A stretch of DNA of 64,000 bases, from positions 1-64,000 of the forward strand of contig NZ_BCXE01000027.1 in NCBI RefSeq assembly GCF_001894945.1, given 5' to 3'. This document shows, piece after piece, positions 1 through 9,234 of the stretch (positions within the stretch are counted from its first letter, which is position 1; each line of letters begins with the position of its first letter). Both the position numbers and the translations under genes were made by a program. This stretch comes from Rhodococcus ruber NBRC 15591. Lineage in GTDB: Bacteria > Actinomycetota > Actinomycetes > Mycobacteriales > Mycobacteriaceae. The notes under the pieces were generated by a model. That model did no database searches. It was not told the DNA's origin and saw only the letters and a list, made by a program, of their open reading frames with translations.

Positions 1-1
1 C

Positions 2-232
2 GCACGGGCACGCTGTCGGCGCAAATCGATCGGACCCCGGACGCCGAGGCGGAGCGCCGTGGGTTTCGGCGCGTGTCACACCGTACGCGTCGGAGGGTCC
101 CCGGCGGTCCTGGCGGAGACGCCGGGCTGCCGGTTCCTGGCAGCGACGCCCACGGTCCGGCGCGAACCGGACGAGGCCCTCGTCGTCGAATGGCCCGCCC
201 GATGCGTCTTCGATACGGACGAACAAACCTGA
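2..232 (+). CDS. Possible 3' end of an upstream gene, or a 57-codon ORF
   Basis: The frame running from the left edge to a TGA at 230-232 has strongly GC-biased third positions, as real genes here do. It could be the C-terminus of a gene entering from the left. Alternatively it starts at the GTG at 59, which has GGAG at 51-54. The first 60 bases look more gene-like in another frame, so a frameshift or mis-assigned start is possible. I recognise no domain. Bases 233-338 hold nothing else I can support. Confidence 0.3.
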   Translation, partial: ARARCRRKSIGPRTPRRSAVGFGACHTVRVGGSPAVLAETPGCRFLAATPTVRREPDEALVVEWPARCVFDTDEQT

Positions 233-338
233 CAGAAGGTGTCAGGGTATCGGTGCGATCATCGTTCCGCCGATCGGCGCTGACCGTACAGACCGGCCAG
301 CCCGGCGAGACGAGACGACGACACAGACGGGAACCTGC

Positions 339-869
339 ATGCAAGAAACTCCGGAAGAGCTCCAAGAACTCCAAGCCCTCCTCGATGTCTCGCTGTCCCG
401 ATCCACCCCGCATCTGCGTTCGATCATCAACTCCGAAAGCACTCTGGCCGCAGGGCAACTCACCCAGATCCTCAGCGGCATGTGCACCCTCGCTCTGTCC
501 ACTGTTACAGCAGGAGGAGAACCGCGCATCAGTGGCGCGGACGGGCACTTCCTGCACGGAAAGTGGCACTTCGGCACGGCGCGCAGCGCCGCCAAGGCCC
601 GCCATCTCGCCGCCCGGCCCGCCGTCAGCGCCGCGCACATGCGCGGCGAGGACCTGGGAGTGTTCACACACGGCACGGTCGAAATCCTCAACCCCCAGGA
701 CGGCAAGCCGGCGGCGGATTGGCTGGACCTGCTCGCATACTTCAAGGACTACTATGGCGACGACCTCTTCGACTGGGACAACGACGTGGTCTACTACCGG
801 CTTCATCCGCACTGGATGACCGTCTACGCCGCCGACATCACGAAGCTCACCGGGGCGTCCCGGTCCTGA
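339..869 (+). CDS. Pyridoxamine-5'-phosphate-oxidase-like flavin split-barrel protein
   Basis: The 176-residue protein has the pattern of the PPOX-like split barrel. An N-terminal helical stretch is followed by a strand containing CTLALSTV, a short turn with GEPRISGA, and a strand pair around GKWHFGTARSAAKARHLA, where these proteins bind the flavin or F420 phosphate. The length is typical for a single-domain member. It is probably a cytosolic FMN- or F420-dependent reductase or cofactor-binding protein; the substrate cannot be read from sequence. The ATG at 339 is the first plausible start after the upstream stop. It stands alone: the next gene starts 76 bp on and encodes an unrelated exported protein. 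Confidence 0.7.
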   Translation: MQETPEELQELQALLDVSLSRSTPHLRSIINSESTLAAGQLTQILSGMCTLALSTVTAGGEPRISGADGHFLHGKWHFGTARSAAKARHLAARPAVSAAHMRGEDLGVFTHGTVEILNPQDGKPAADWLDLLAYFKDYYGDDLFDWDNDVVYYRLHPHWMTVYAADITKLTGASRS

Positions 870-945
870 TTCGGACCGGCCCTCACCTGCCGTCGACAGA
901 GCGGACGGTCTTCCTGCCGGGCCGGCAAGAGGCTACCGTTCGCGC

Positions 946-2004
946 ATGCGTGCAGCCGTGGTCGTCGCCTGTCTGATCGCGGCGACCGCATGCGCGCCAC
1001 CACCGCCACCCGAGGCGCCGGAGCCGCCGCCACCGGCGCGCGTCGCCGTCGACCACCGCGGCTTGACCCTGGACGGAAAACCGTGGTGGCCGACCGGGCT
1101 CAACGCGTATCAGCTCGCCTCCGACTGGGACGTCAACAGCGGCTGCGGCGCGCAGGTGGACCTGGATGCGTACTTCTCGTCCCTGCCCTCGACGTCGCTG
1201 ACCCGGTTCAACGCCTTCCAGGCGCTCGCCCTGAACCGGGTGACGGGGACGCTGGACTTCTCCGCGATCGACGCCGTGTTCGCCGCGGCGGAACGAAACG
1301 GGCAGCTCGTGATGCCGGTGCTGTCCCCGCAGGACGGCGCGTGCGGCAACGAGCTGTACAAGGACCGGGCCTGGTACGAGCACGGCTGGACCACGCGTCG
1401 GGCTCCGTACGCGGTGAGCTTCGCGGACTGGGTGCGGCTGGCCGTGGACCGATGGCGGGTCTCACCCGCGCTCGCCGCGTGGGACCTGCTGGGCGAGCCC
1501 GAGCCGGGCGTGTGCGGCGACGAGGCGTGCAGCCTGCCGCGACGTTCGTGCCCGGCCGACTCGGCGCAGCTGCTGCGGTCGTGGACCGACGCGGTCGGCC
1601 GCATCGTGCGCGAGACCGATCCGCGGCACCCGATCACCCTCGGCCTGATCGGCGGGGACCAGTGCGGCAGCGCCGGGGACGGCTACGCGCAGCTCGCGCA
1701 GTCGCCCTACCTGGATGTGTTGCAGTACCACGACTACGACGACGCGGCGTGGCTGCCGGTGCGCCTCGGCCAGGTCACCAAGCCGATCCTGGTGGCCGAA
1801 CTCGGCATCGAAGCCGGCAGTTGCCTGTCGCTCACCGAACGTGCCCGGCGGGTGGACGAGGTTCTGACCGGCTACCGCGAGGACGGTGCCGCCGGCGCGT
1901 TGCTGTGGGCGTTCGTGCCCGACCCGCGCGGCGACCAGTGCACCTACGACATCGGCCCCGGCGACCCGGTGCGTGACGTGCTGGCGCGGCATGGGAGCCG
2001 CTGA
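946..2004 (+). CDS. Lipoprotein with glycoside hydrolase family 5-like (TIM-barrel) domain
   Basis: The protein has 352 residues. A short basic, hydrophobic leader ends in a lipobox (ATAC, Cys16) and leads into a proline-rich tether (about 17-31), so it should be anchored outside the membrane. The body reads like a clan GH-A (GH5) barrel: an early LTLDGKPWWPTGLNAY strand, an Arg/Asn-bearing strand (LTRFNAF), a putative acid/base Glu184 in LLGEPEPG and a putative nucleophile Glu285 in VAELGIEAG. An oddity is that the acid/base Glu follows Gly, where GH5 normally has Asn (NE). Activity on a beta-glucan or beta-mannan is therefore uncertain. Several cysteines (CGAQ, CGNE, CGDEAC) suggest disulfides. 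Confidence 0.68.
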   Translation: MRAAVVVACLIAATACAPPPPPEAPEPPPPARVAVDHRGLTLDGKPWWPTGLNAYQLASDWDVNSGCGAQVDLDAYFSSLPSTSLTRFNAFQALALNRVTGTLDFSAIDAVFAAAERNGQLVMPVLSPQDGACGNELYKDRAWYEHGWTTRRAPYAVSFADWVRLAVDRWRVSPALAAWDLLGEPEPGVCGDEACSLPRRSCPADSAQLLRSWTDAVGRIVRETDPRHPITLGLIGGDQCGSAGDGYAQLAQSPYLDVLQYHDYDDAAWLPVRLGQVTKPILVAELGIEAGSCLSLTERARRVDEVLTGYREDGAAGALLWAFVPDPRGDQCTYDIGPGDPVRDVLARHGSR

Positions 2005-2537
2005 CCTGGCCGTCGAGTCGTTTGTCGAGTCCGGGCGGTCAACCACTCGAGGTTTGAAGAGGCTGCTCCGGAGGCGAATACAGTTGATCAGCGCAATGCA
2101 CTCGACAGCGGGCGCGAACCCGCATTCCTCCTGCAGCGGTCCGGCTGCAGTGGTCCGGCTACTTCACGGAGGACGGAACTTGTCGTCTCTGGGGAGCAGG
2201 TCCTGCCGGTCTCCGTCCCGACCGTTCGGCCTCCACGAAGAACCGGAGAACCAGCGCCCCCGCGTGTGCGACACCGGGGTCGACCCGGATCCGCGCAGAG
2301 CCGGCCCCCATCCGACGGCGGCCCGGCGATCCGGTGCGGGACATGCTTCCCGGCACGGATCCGCTGAAATGCGCCGTGTCGTCCCACGAGTGCACGGACG
2401 TGCGCCCGACCGTCGTCTAGCATCGAGCCACCGTGCGCCGGGTCGCTCGAACGGACGTGTCCGCCAGACGGATACGGCCGAGACCCGGGACGGCGAGCCC
2501 GCGGCCGCGGTGCTCCGGCGAAGGGGAGGACTGCGGT
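2005..2537. other. Intergenic stretch without a supported gene
   Basis: About 530 bases separate two lipoprotein genes. Open frames exist on both strands, but their translations are Arg/Pro/Gly-rich with no domain-like pattern, as expected by chance in GC-rich DNA. A good ribosome binding site (GGGGAGGA, 2523-2530) lies at the right end and belongs to the next gene. I see no strong hairpin or promoter. Confidence 0.5.
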
Positions 2538-4280
2538 ATGAGGCGATCCCGGGGGTTCTGGTCGGTGGCGACGTTCCTGGCGGTGTCGATGTCGGCGTGC
2601 TCCACCGAGTCGCCGCCGTCCGAACCGGCGGCGCCCGATTCCGCGCCGGCGCACCTCGCGTCGGCGCCGGTGGAAGCCGGCGGGGTCGAGCTCACCGCGG
2701 AACTACCGGAGGGGGCGGTCACGGTTGAAGGGGCGGCCGGGGTGGCGCCGGTCGGCACCGAGCTGGTCGTCGATGCGCTCGACCCCGTCGACACCGGCGA
2801 CGACGCGGCACTGCGCTTGAGTCGGCCGGCCGCGTCGATCACCCTCGGAGACGGGCAGCAGCCCGAGTCGGCGTTGACCGTCCGATTCCGGATTCCGGAC
2901 GGTGACGACACGTTCGACGGCCTGACCGACGATCAGCAGCCCGTCGTGGTCGCACGGAGTGATCGCAACCCGGACGTCTCCGAGCTGCTGCCCGCGACGT
3001 GGGACGAGGCCACCCGGACACTCTCCGCCGAGACGACGCACCTGTCGGAGTTCCGTGGCGGACTCGTCGACTTCTCCGAGATCCGGCAGACCGTCGAGGA
3101 GAACGTGGAGGGCTTCTTCGGCACGTCGATCGACGAACCGGCGTGCCACGGTCAGCCGGTGACGATCGGCGAGGTCACCTACGATGCGATCACCCCGGGT
3201 GAGAAGGTCGTCTACCCGTGCCTGGCCGAGGAGAACGGCAAGCTCGTGGTGTCGCTTCACTCGAACTCTTCCCTCGGCTGGATCGCCCGGTCGACGCCGT
3301 CGCCCACGGAGCGGGCGGAGACCACCGAACTGTCGGTGGGTGCAGCCGGTAACTCGATCGTCTACGGGTCGATCCTTGCGTCCGACGTCGGCGACGGCGC
3401 GTTGCTGCACCCGCTGGGCGTCACCGATCTGGTGTACGACACCGCCGACGTGCCACGCACGATCGACCTGCGCGTGCACGCCGCGATGTCGCTGGTCGAC
3501 GCCGCCGCGCACGGCCTGTCGATGGTGTGGGGTGGGAACACACTGCTCGAGATGATCAACCCAGGTGACATCGTCGCCACCTTGGACTGCATGGGCGACC
3601 CGATCACGATGGAGGGCATCGTGTCGGCAAGCGACCGGGAGGCAGGGGACCTGAGCCGCAAGGCGATCGAGTGCACCACCACCGCCGGTGGGTGGGCCGT
3701 CAAATCGCCCAGCTTCTCGCCGGCCGGCACCGCGCGGGAGGCGTTGGGCAGCTTCGTCACCGGGATCGGTTCGCTGCCGAAGAGCGCCGGCTTGCTGGGG
3801 TCGATGGTGCAGGGGCTCGGCGGCGAATTCACCGGCCGCAACTCGGCGACGGTCGTCCTCCGCGCCCGCGGCGGCGATGCGGTGGACATGTCGGACGTGC
3901 CCGAGGAGGTGTACGCCATCGACCGTTTCGAACTCGACAACCAGATGACCGAACCGGTCCGCGCGGGCCGCAAGATCGGACCGTACCTGTATCAACTGTC
4001 GACCGGTGCGGACCCGGCCGTCGAGGTGTCGTACGGGTGGTCGGCCCGCACCGGTGACGATCGGTACAGCGGGGAGCACTGCCAGATCACGGTCACTCTC
4101 ACCGGCCCGGACGGGGAGCGTCACGAGGACCACAAGTCCGCCCGCTGCTCCGACGGGTACGCGTCGTCGTTCGGTGGACTGACGAAGTTCCGGGTCACCA
4201 CCCCGGGTCAGTACACGCTGCGGCTGCAGGATGCCGTCACCGGTCTGAGCGCGGAGTCGACGTTCAGTGTGGAGCGGTGA
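2538..4280 (+). CDS. Large secreted lipoprotein of unknown function (paralogue of the one at 24369)
   Basis: The start is the ATG at 2538, eight bases after GGGGAGGA. A longer upstream frame exists but would bury the signal peptide. The 580-residue product has a leader with a lipobox (SMSAC, Cys21), then an acidic Ser/Pro tether. The N-terminal third reads as beta-strands (GVELTAELPEGAVTVEG, VRFRIPDGDD) ending in TTHLSEFRGGLVDF. The middle has paired cysteines (PACHG, VYPCLAE). The C-terminal part ends in Ig-like strands (QYTLRLQDAVTGLSA). The order of elements matches the lipoprotein at 24369-26168, so the two look like distant paralogues. No enzymatic motif is visible. It converges on the XRE regulator 33 bp downstream. 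Confidence 0.8.
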   Translation: MRRSRGFWSVATFLAVSMSACSTESPPSEPAAPDSAPAHLASAPVEAGGVELTAELPEGAVTVEGAAGVAPVGTELVVDALDPVDTGDDAALRLSRPAASITLGDGQQPESALTVRFRIPDGDDTFDGLTDDQQPVVVARSDRNPDVSELLPATWDEATRTLSAETTHLSEFRGGLVDFSEIRQTVEENVEGFFGTSIDEPACHGQPVTIGEVTYDAITPGEKVVYPCLAEENGKLVVSLHSNSSLGWIARSTPSPTERAETTELSVGAAGNSIVYGSILASDVGDGALLHPLGVTDLVYDTADVPRTIDLRVHAAMSLVDAAAHGLSMVWGGNTLLEMINPGDIVATLDCMGDPITMEGIVSASDREAGDLSRKAIECTTTAGGWAVKSPSFSPAGTAREALGSFVTGIGSLPKSAGLLGSMVQGLGGEFTGRNSATVVLRARGGDAVDMSDVPEEVYAIDRFELDNQMTEPVRAGRKIGPYLYQLSTGADPAVEVSYGWSARTGDDRYSGEHCQITVTLTGPDGERHEDHKSARCSDGYASSFGGLTKFRVTTPGQYTLRLQDAVTGLSAESTFSVER

Positions 4281-4313
4281 GACGGGCCGACGCACTCGAC
4301 GCGACGGCTCGGG

Positions 4314-5207
4314 TCAGCTGGACGGTTCGCTCGCCGGGTGGGCCGGCAGGTGCGTCGCGGCCCAGCTGGCGAGCAGCTTGAGCCGGTCCTCGGAGTCGGT
4401 TGCGGGTTCGGCGGTGTAGATGGTCAGGTCCAGGACCCAGTCGTCGTCCGCGGCCAGATCGAGGGAGTGGTAGACGAGGTCGAGCGTTCCGACCACGGGA
4501 TGGTTGAACTGCTTGTTCCCGGCGTGGTGGATGCGGACGTTGTGGGCCGCCCACCGGGTGCGGAATTCCTCACTGAGCGTGGACAGTTCGCCGACGAGCT
4601 GGCGCAGGTCCTTGTTGTGGGGATCGCGGCCGGCTTCGGCGCGCAGCAGCGCCACGGTGACGCTGGCGGCGCCGTCCCAGTCCGGGAAGTAGTCCTGGGC
4701 GCCCGGGTCGAGGAACTGGAACCGGGCGATGTTGGCGGGTCTGCGGTCGTCGGTGAACAGCGGCGAGTACAGCGCGCGACCGAGCGCGTTGGTGGCGAGG
4801 ATGTCCATGCGTCCGTTGCGGACGAACGCGGCGGAGGCGGTCATCGAGTCGAGCATCCACTGCACCCGCGGCCGCACTTGGGCCTGCTTGCGGGCGCGGG
4901 GTGCCCGGTGGGTGGGTCGGGCGGCGCGGGCGAGGTCGAACAGGTAGGTGCGTTCGGCCTCGTCGAGCTGCAGTGCCCGGGCGACCGCCTCGAGGACGTC
5001 TTCGGAGACGCCGCCGATGTGACCCTTCTCCAGGCGGGTGTACCACTCGGTGCTCACCCCGGCCAGCACGGCCACCTCCTCGCGCCGCAGCCCGGGGACC
5101 CGGCGGCGCCCGCCGCCGGCGGGCAGCCCGACCTGCTGCGGGGTCAGCCGGGCCCGCCGGGTGGCGAGGAAGCTGCGGATGTCGGCGCGGTTGTCCACGC
5201 CGTCCAC
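4314..5207 (-). CDS. XRE-family regulator with MmyB-like ligand-binding domain
   Basis: The 297-residue protein begins at a GTG at 5207; a second GTG three codons later is an alternative. The helix-turn-helix lies at residues 36-62 (VPGLRREEVAVLAGVS, then EWYTRLEKG). The C-terminal two thirds match the MmyB-like PAS-type sensor found in many actinobacterial regulators (NALGRALYSPLF, ARFQFLDPGAQDYFPDWD, FNHPVVGTLDL). Such proteins usually control an adjacent oxidoreductase or efflux gene. This one is transcribed divergently from the alcohol dehydrogenase across 142 bp, so that gene and perhaps the exporter behind it are the likely targets. The ligand is unknown. Confidence 0.88.
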   Translation of the reverse strand: MDGVDNRADIRSFLATRRARLTPQQVGLPAGGGRRRVPGLRREEVAVLAGVSTEWYTRLEKGHIGGVSEDVLEAVARALQLDEAERTYLFDLARAARPTHRAPRARKQAQVRPRVQWMLDSMTASAAFVRNGRMDILATNALGRALYSPLFTDDRRPANIARFQFLDPGAQDYFPDWDGAASVTVALLRAEAGRDPHNKDLRQLVGELSTLSEEFRTRWAAHNVRIHHAGNKQFNHPVVGTLDLVYHSLDLAADDDWVLDLTIYTAEPATDSEDRLKLLASWAATHLPAHPASEPSS

Positions 5208-5349
5208 GGTACGTCCGGTGCGTCGCCGAGGGAGGTTGCGCTTGTACCCCCCATGAACGCGACCTCCCGCGCGGGCGGTGCGCGGGGTTTCATGGAAGTC
5301 GGCCCGGAGACATGCCGGACCTCGAGTTCGACCATCAAGGAGCACCGTC

Positions 5350-6372
5350 ATGCGAGGAGCAGTTCTGCACGCCCCCGGCGACGTCCGCGTCGAGGAACGC
5401 GACCGTCCGTCCCTCGTCGAACCCACCGACGCGATCATCCGGCTGTCCGCGACCTGCGTGTGCGGCTCGGACCTGTGGCCCTATCGCGGGGTCGAGACCT
5501 ACGACGGCCCGATCCCCATGGGCCACGAGTACGTCGGCGTCGTCGAGGAGATCGGCGAGGACGTCACCAGCATCGAGGTCGGCGACTTCGTCGTGGGGTC
5601 GTTCTTCGCGTCCGACAATACCTGCGAGATCTGCCGCGCCGGCTATCAGAGTTCGTGCGTCCACCGGGTGATCATGGGCATGCTCGGGTCCCAGGCCGAG
5701 TTCCTGCGGGTTCCGCTCGCGGACGGGACGCTGGTGGCCACACCGGGCATGCCCGACCCCGACCTGATCCCGTCGCTGCTGGCTGCCTCGGACGTCCTCG
5801 GCACCGGATGGTTCGGTGCGGTCGCCGCCGAAGCCGGACCGGGCAAGACCGTCGCGGTCGTCGGCGATGGCGCCGTCGGCCTGCTCGCGGTGCTCGCGGC
5901 GAAGCAGCTGGGTGCCGAGCGGATCATCGCGATGAGCCGCCACGAACCGCGCCAGCGGCTGGCCCGCGAGTTCGGTGCCACCGACATCGTCGTCGAGCGC
6001 GGCGACGCGGGCGTCGCCCGGGTCAAGGAGCTCACCGGCGGGCTGGGGGCGCACTCGGTGATCGAGGCCGTCGGCACCCAGGAGTCGATGATGCAGGCCA
6101 TCCGGTCCACTCGGCCCGGCGGGCACGTCGGCTACGTCGGCGTCGCGCACGACGTGCAGCTGCCCGGCGACGAGCTGTTCTTCTCCCACGTGCACCTGCA
6201 CGGCGGTCCGGCCCCGGTCCGGCAGTACCTGCCCGAACTCGTCGACCTGATCTGGAACCGAAAGATCGACCCGGGCAAGGTGTTCGACCTCGAGTTGCCA
6301 CTCGGGAAGGCCGCCGAAGGCTACAAGGCCATGGACGAGCGAAGCGCCATCAAGGTCCTGCTCCGCCCCTGA
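5350..6372 (+). CDS. Zinc-dependent alcohol dehydrogenase (MDR superfamily)
   Basis: The ATG at 5350 has AAGGAG at 5337-5342; a longer frame from 5278 runs through the regulator's promoter. The 340-residue cytosolic enzyme has the MDR order: catalytic zinc ligands Cys38 and His59 (CGSD, GHEYVG), a structural-zinc loop, then a Rossmann fold with GDGAVG for NAD(P). The structural-zinc loop shows only three of the usual four cysteines (CEICRAGYQSSC, with Asp where the first would sit). It would oxidise an alcohol or reduce an aldehyde; the substrate is not evident. The divergent XRE regulator suggests substrate- or stress-dependent induction. Confidence 0.88.
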   Translation: MRGAVLHAPGDVRVEERDRPSLVEPTDAIIRLSATCVCGSDLWPYRGVETYDGPIPMGHEYVGVVEEIGEDVTSIEVGDFVVGSFFASDNTCEICRAGYQSSCVHRVIMGMLGSQAEFLRVPLADGTLVATPGMPDPDLIPSLLAASDVLGTGWFGAVAAEAGPGKTVAVVGDGAVGLLAVLAAKQLGAERIIAMSRHEPRQRLAREFGATDIVVERGDAGVARVKELTGGLGAHSVIEAVGTQESMMQAIRSTRPGGHVGYVGVAHDVQLPGDELFFSHVHLHGGPAPVRQYLPELVDLIWNRKIDPGKVFDLELPLGKAAEGYKAMDERSAIKVLLRP

Positions 6373-6452
6373 CCCCGACCGCCACCGACCGGCGGCCACC
6401 ACCTCGAGTCTGCCGCACGGCCGACTCACAACTCATCAGGAGCCGTTCGTTC

Positions 6453-7733
6453 ATGCCTGCCTCCCTGACCTCGGACCGCCACGACGACCACCGGGTCGCC
6501 GTGGGCAAGGTCGGCAGCGTTTCGGGCCCCGGAACCGGAGGTCGGGCGCTGGGCGTCGTGCTGAGCCTGCTCACCGTCTTCGGCCCGATCTCGATGGACC
6601 TGTACCTGCCGGTCCTGCCCGCGCTCACCGCCGACCTCGGGGCGAGCACGTCGGCCGCGCAGCTGACCGTCACCGCGTGCCTGCTCGGGCTCGCGCTCGG
6701 GCAGGTCGTCGCGGGTCCGCTCTCGGACCGGTTCGGCCGCCGTCGCCCGCTGCTGCTCGGCGTCGCTGCCTACATCGTGGCGTCCGCCTGGTGCGCGGTG
6801 AGCCCGACCATCGAGATGCTCGTCGCGGCGCGCCTGGTGCAGGGGTTGACCGGCGCGGTCGGCATCGTCATCGCCCAGGCCGCCGGCCGGGATCTGTATT
6901 CCGGCGTCCGGCTGCTGCGCTACTACGGCCGGCTGACGATCCTCGGCGGCCTGGCCGCCATCGTCGGCCCGGTCATCGGTGGACAGCTGGCGACGGTCAC
7001 CGACTGGCGGGGCACCTTCGTGTTCCTGGCCGTCGTGGGCGTGGCCATCCTCGTCGCGAGTGCCGTTGTGCTGCGTGAGACGCTGCCGTCCGGCAGCCGG
7101 CGAACCGGTGGCCTGGCCGACACCGGGCGAGTGTTCCGCCGGTTGCTGGCCGACCGGGTGTTCCTCGGCGCAGTCCTCGTCACGGGGTTCGTCAACGCCG
7201 CACTGTTCGCCTATCTCAGCGGCGCCACTTTCGTGCTCCAGGGCATCTACGGCCTGTCGCCGCAAGGTTACTCCTACGCTTTCGGGCTGAACTCGTTGGG
7301 ATTCATGGTCTTCGGCTTCCTCGCCGGACGCACCGCGGAGCGGTGGTCCGTCCGGGGCACCCTGGTCGCCGGTCTGATCATGGTGGTGGCCGGCGCCGGT
7401 GGGGTGTTGCTCACCGCCGCTGCGGATCTGCCCCTGGCCGCGATGGTCGTCTCACTGCTCATGATGGTCAGTGGGGTGGCGGTCACGACACCGCCGTCGA
7501 CTTCCCTTGCACTGGAGAACTATCCCGACGTCGCCGGTTCGGCCGCCTCACTGCTCGGGCTGGCCCGCTTCGCATTCGGCGGCCTCACCGCACCCCTCGT
7601 CGGCCTCGCCGGTCCGGGGACCGCGGTGCCGCTGGGCGTCGTCACCGTCACCGCGGCCCTGCTCGGGGTCGGCGGCTACGTCCTGCTCCGCCGACCGGCA
7701 GCCGACGTGCCGGAACGCGCTGCGTTCACCTGA
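6453..7733 (+). CDS. Bcr/CflA-type MFS drug exporter
   Basis: The 426-residue protein has 12 predicted membrane helices. It carries the MFS signature GPLSDRFGRRRPLL after helix 2 and the Bcr/CflA-type opening FGPISMDLYLPVLPAL. Helix 5 contains GPVIGGQL, the antiporter-type motif C. The start at 6453 lies after the alcohol dehydrogenase stop by 80 bp; the same frame is open far upstream only because of GC bias. It would export a hydrophobic toxic compound using the proton gradient. Co-transcription with the upstream dehydrogenase is plausible but not shown. Confidence 0.88.
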   Translation: MPASLTSDRHDDHRVAVGKVGSVSGPGTGGRALGVVLSLLTVFGPISMDLYLPVLPALTADLGASTSAAQLTVTACLLGLALGQVVAGPLSDRFGRRRPLLLGVAAYIVASAWCAVSPTIEMLVAARLVQGLTGAVGIVIAQAAGRDLYSGVRLLRYYGRLTILGGLAAIVGPVIGGQLATVTDWRGTFVFLAVVGVAILVASAVVLRETLPSGSRRTGGLADTGRVFRRLLADRVFLGAVLVTGFVNAALFAYLSGATFVLQGIYGLSPQGYSYAFGLNSLGFMVFGFLAGRTAERWSVRGTLVAGLIMVVAGAGGVLLTAAADLPLAAMVVSLLMMVSGVAVTTPPSTSLALENYPDVAGSAASLLGLARFAFGGLTAPLVGLAGPGTAVPLGVVTVTAALLGVGGYVLLRRPAADVPERAAFT

Positions 7734-7850
7734 CCCTTCAGCCTGCCCGGCGTCACCGCGATCCTCAGCCCGGGACTACAACCCTGTGCCGTCCCGCGAC
7801 ACCTGAGCGCGTACCGAGACGCACTCGAACAACCCACCTATGGAGGCCCG

Positions 7851-7946
7851 GTGAACACGCGCAGCCGTCGCCGGGACGTTTTCACCTTCGGGCTGGTCAT
7901 CGTCATTCTCGCGGTGACGACATACCTGGACCCGCCGTACGCGTAA
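7851..7946 (+). CDS. Small single-pass membrane protein (31 residues)
   Basis: A GTG at 7851 is preceded five bases upstream by GGAGG (7842-7846), one of the best ribosome binding sites nearby. The 31-residue product has a basic N-terminus (RSRRRD), one hydrophobic helix (FGLVIVILAVTT) and a short tail ending DPPYA, then TAA. This positive-inside arrangement fits a one-helix membrane peptide. It follows the exporter gene by 117 bp. The function is unknown, and it is too short for homology-based certainty. Confidence 0.45.
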   Translation: MNTRSRRRDVFTFGLVIVILAVTTYLDPPYA

Positions 7947-8089
7947 CCGCCGGCCTATCGAGCAGGTCGGTGATCGGCACCCGAGGGCGCGACGTGAGGC
8001 GTAGGAGAATTGGAAAGCTCGGCCGCGAAAGAGTCTCGGTTGGTGCACACCAGTGTCGACTCTTTGCCTGAGCGTCACCCCGACTGTCG

Positions 8090-9199
8090 TCAGATCCACC
8101 GCTTGTACTGCTCCACCGGCATCAACTTCGGGAAGAACTCACGTCGCAGATCCTTGATCAACGATGCATAGTTCGAGTCTTCAGTCTTTGCGGCGATGTC
8201 CAAACAGTGGAACGCGGCATTCAACGGATCAGGCTTCACCGCTGTGGAAACAACGTGCATCCCCCGTAGAGCGGCAGATACCTCGGCATTCTCGACATCA
8301 TTGCCGGTGACGGTCGTGTCGATAGCCGGATCGTCGTCGAATGCCTGCCGCAGTGCCTGGGACTCGTGTTCCCCGAAAGGGTGCGGTAATGGCTCGTCCC
8401 GATCCAAGGCGGCCAGTGCCGGGCGAATCCATTCGATCTCTGCGATGCCTGCAGTGGTATATGCCCGGCGTGCTGCCCAGGCCGCGATGCGACGCAGTTT
8501 CGGGGACCGAGCACGGGTGATCGCATCGGCCAGGGGGCGGTCGAGACCGGCGATGCCCATCGCGTAGTAGTTGGCGCGGAGCTTGTCCGATGGCGGCCGC
8601 CCACCCCATCGGATGGCTTCGTCCTTCGCCCACTGGGCCATCCGGTCGTATCCGTACTTGACATAGAGAGTGGCGTCGCCGGCCGGATCGGGATCCCACC
8701 AGTTGCGCTTGGGATGGGTGACGATGCTCTGGTCCCACGCGGCATCGCACTTGTGCAACCGCGCCATCTCTCGCGGTTGCGTCGTCTGCCAAACCTGAAC
8801 CAGGTAGTCTTCCGTCGGTTCGGTGACGGATTGCCCGGTGTAGGAATCACGTCCGCGGCCGAAAACCCGGAATCGATGCGGACCTCGTTTGATCGGCAGT
8901 TTCTGGAAGTCCGGAGCTTTCATTCCGTCCAGGGTGAGCACGTGTGCCGAGGCGGTGAACTCGACTGTGGCTTCCTCAATGACGCCCCATCCTTCGATAC
9001 CGACCGGGGCCTCGGGTTCGCTGTCGAGGACATCGACGGTCAACCGGACCGGTCCCGAGGCGATGCCGGTCATAACCGTAGCGAAATTCGGGCCAACTTC
9101 GATGACGCTGCCGGTTTCCTCCGGCAGGTACGTTTCTCCGGTGGGTGTGCCGAGCACGAATTGGTGGTGGTCCGCGATGACGATTCCGTGTTGGATCAC
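8090..9199 (-). CDS. Conserved-looking protein of unknown function (369 residues)
   Basis: I do not recognise this protein. The frame is open to 9418, but the upstream gene stops at 9235, so the GTG at 9199 is the likeliest start. No clear Shine-Dalgarno supports it, and translation may be coupled to the upstream gene. The N-terminal half reads as beta-strands (HQFVLGTPTGETYL, VRLTVDVLDSEPE). Then comes an acidic, Trp-rich middle (NWWDPDPAGDATLYVKY) and a helical C-terminal third (KLRRIAAWAARRAYT, DLRREFF). There is no signal peptide or membrane helix. It follows the 517-residue unknown protein on the same strand, so the two probably form one operon and act together. Confidence 0.6.
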   Translation of the reverse strand: MIQHGIVIADHHQFVLGTPTGETYLPEETGSVIEVGPNFATVMTGIASGPVRLTVDVLDSEPEAPVGIEGWGVIEEATVEFTASAHVLTLDGMKAPDFQKLPIKRGPHRFRVFGRGRDSYTGQSVTEPTEDYLVQVWQTTQPREMARLHKCDAAWDQSIVTHPKRNWWDPDPAGDATLYVKYGYDRMAQWAKDEAIRWGGRPPSDKLRANYYAMGIAGLDRPLADAITRARSPKLRRIAAWAARRAYTTAGIAEIEWIRPALAALDRDEPLPHPFGEHESQALRQAFDDDPAIDTTVTGNDVENAEVSAALRGMHVVSTAVKPDPLNAAFHCLDIAAKTEDSNYASLIKDLRREFFPKLMPVEQYKRWI

Positions 9200-9234
9200 G
9201 ACGAGACCGTATCGCGGGTGGTGACGCCCACGAT

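Noticed and set aside
4338-6452. In-frame 5' extension of the Bcr/CflA exporter frame by 705 codons
   Set aside because: It runs antisense to the XRE regulator and out of frame with the alcohol dehydrogenase. The exporter's family N-terminus begins near 6453.
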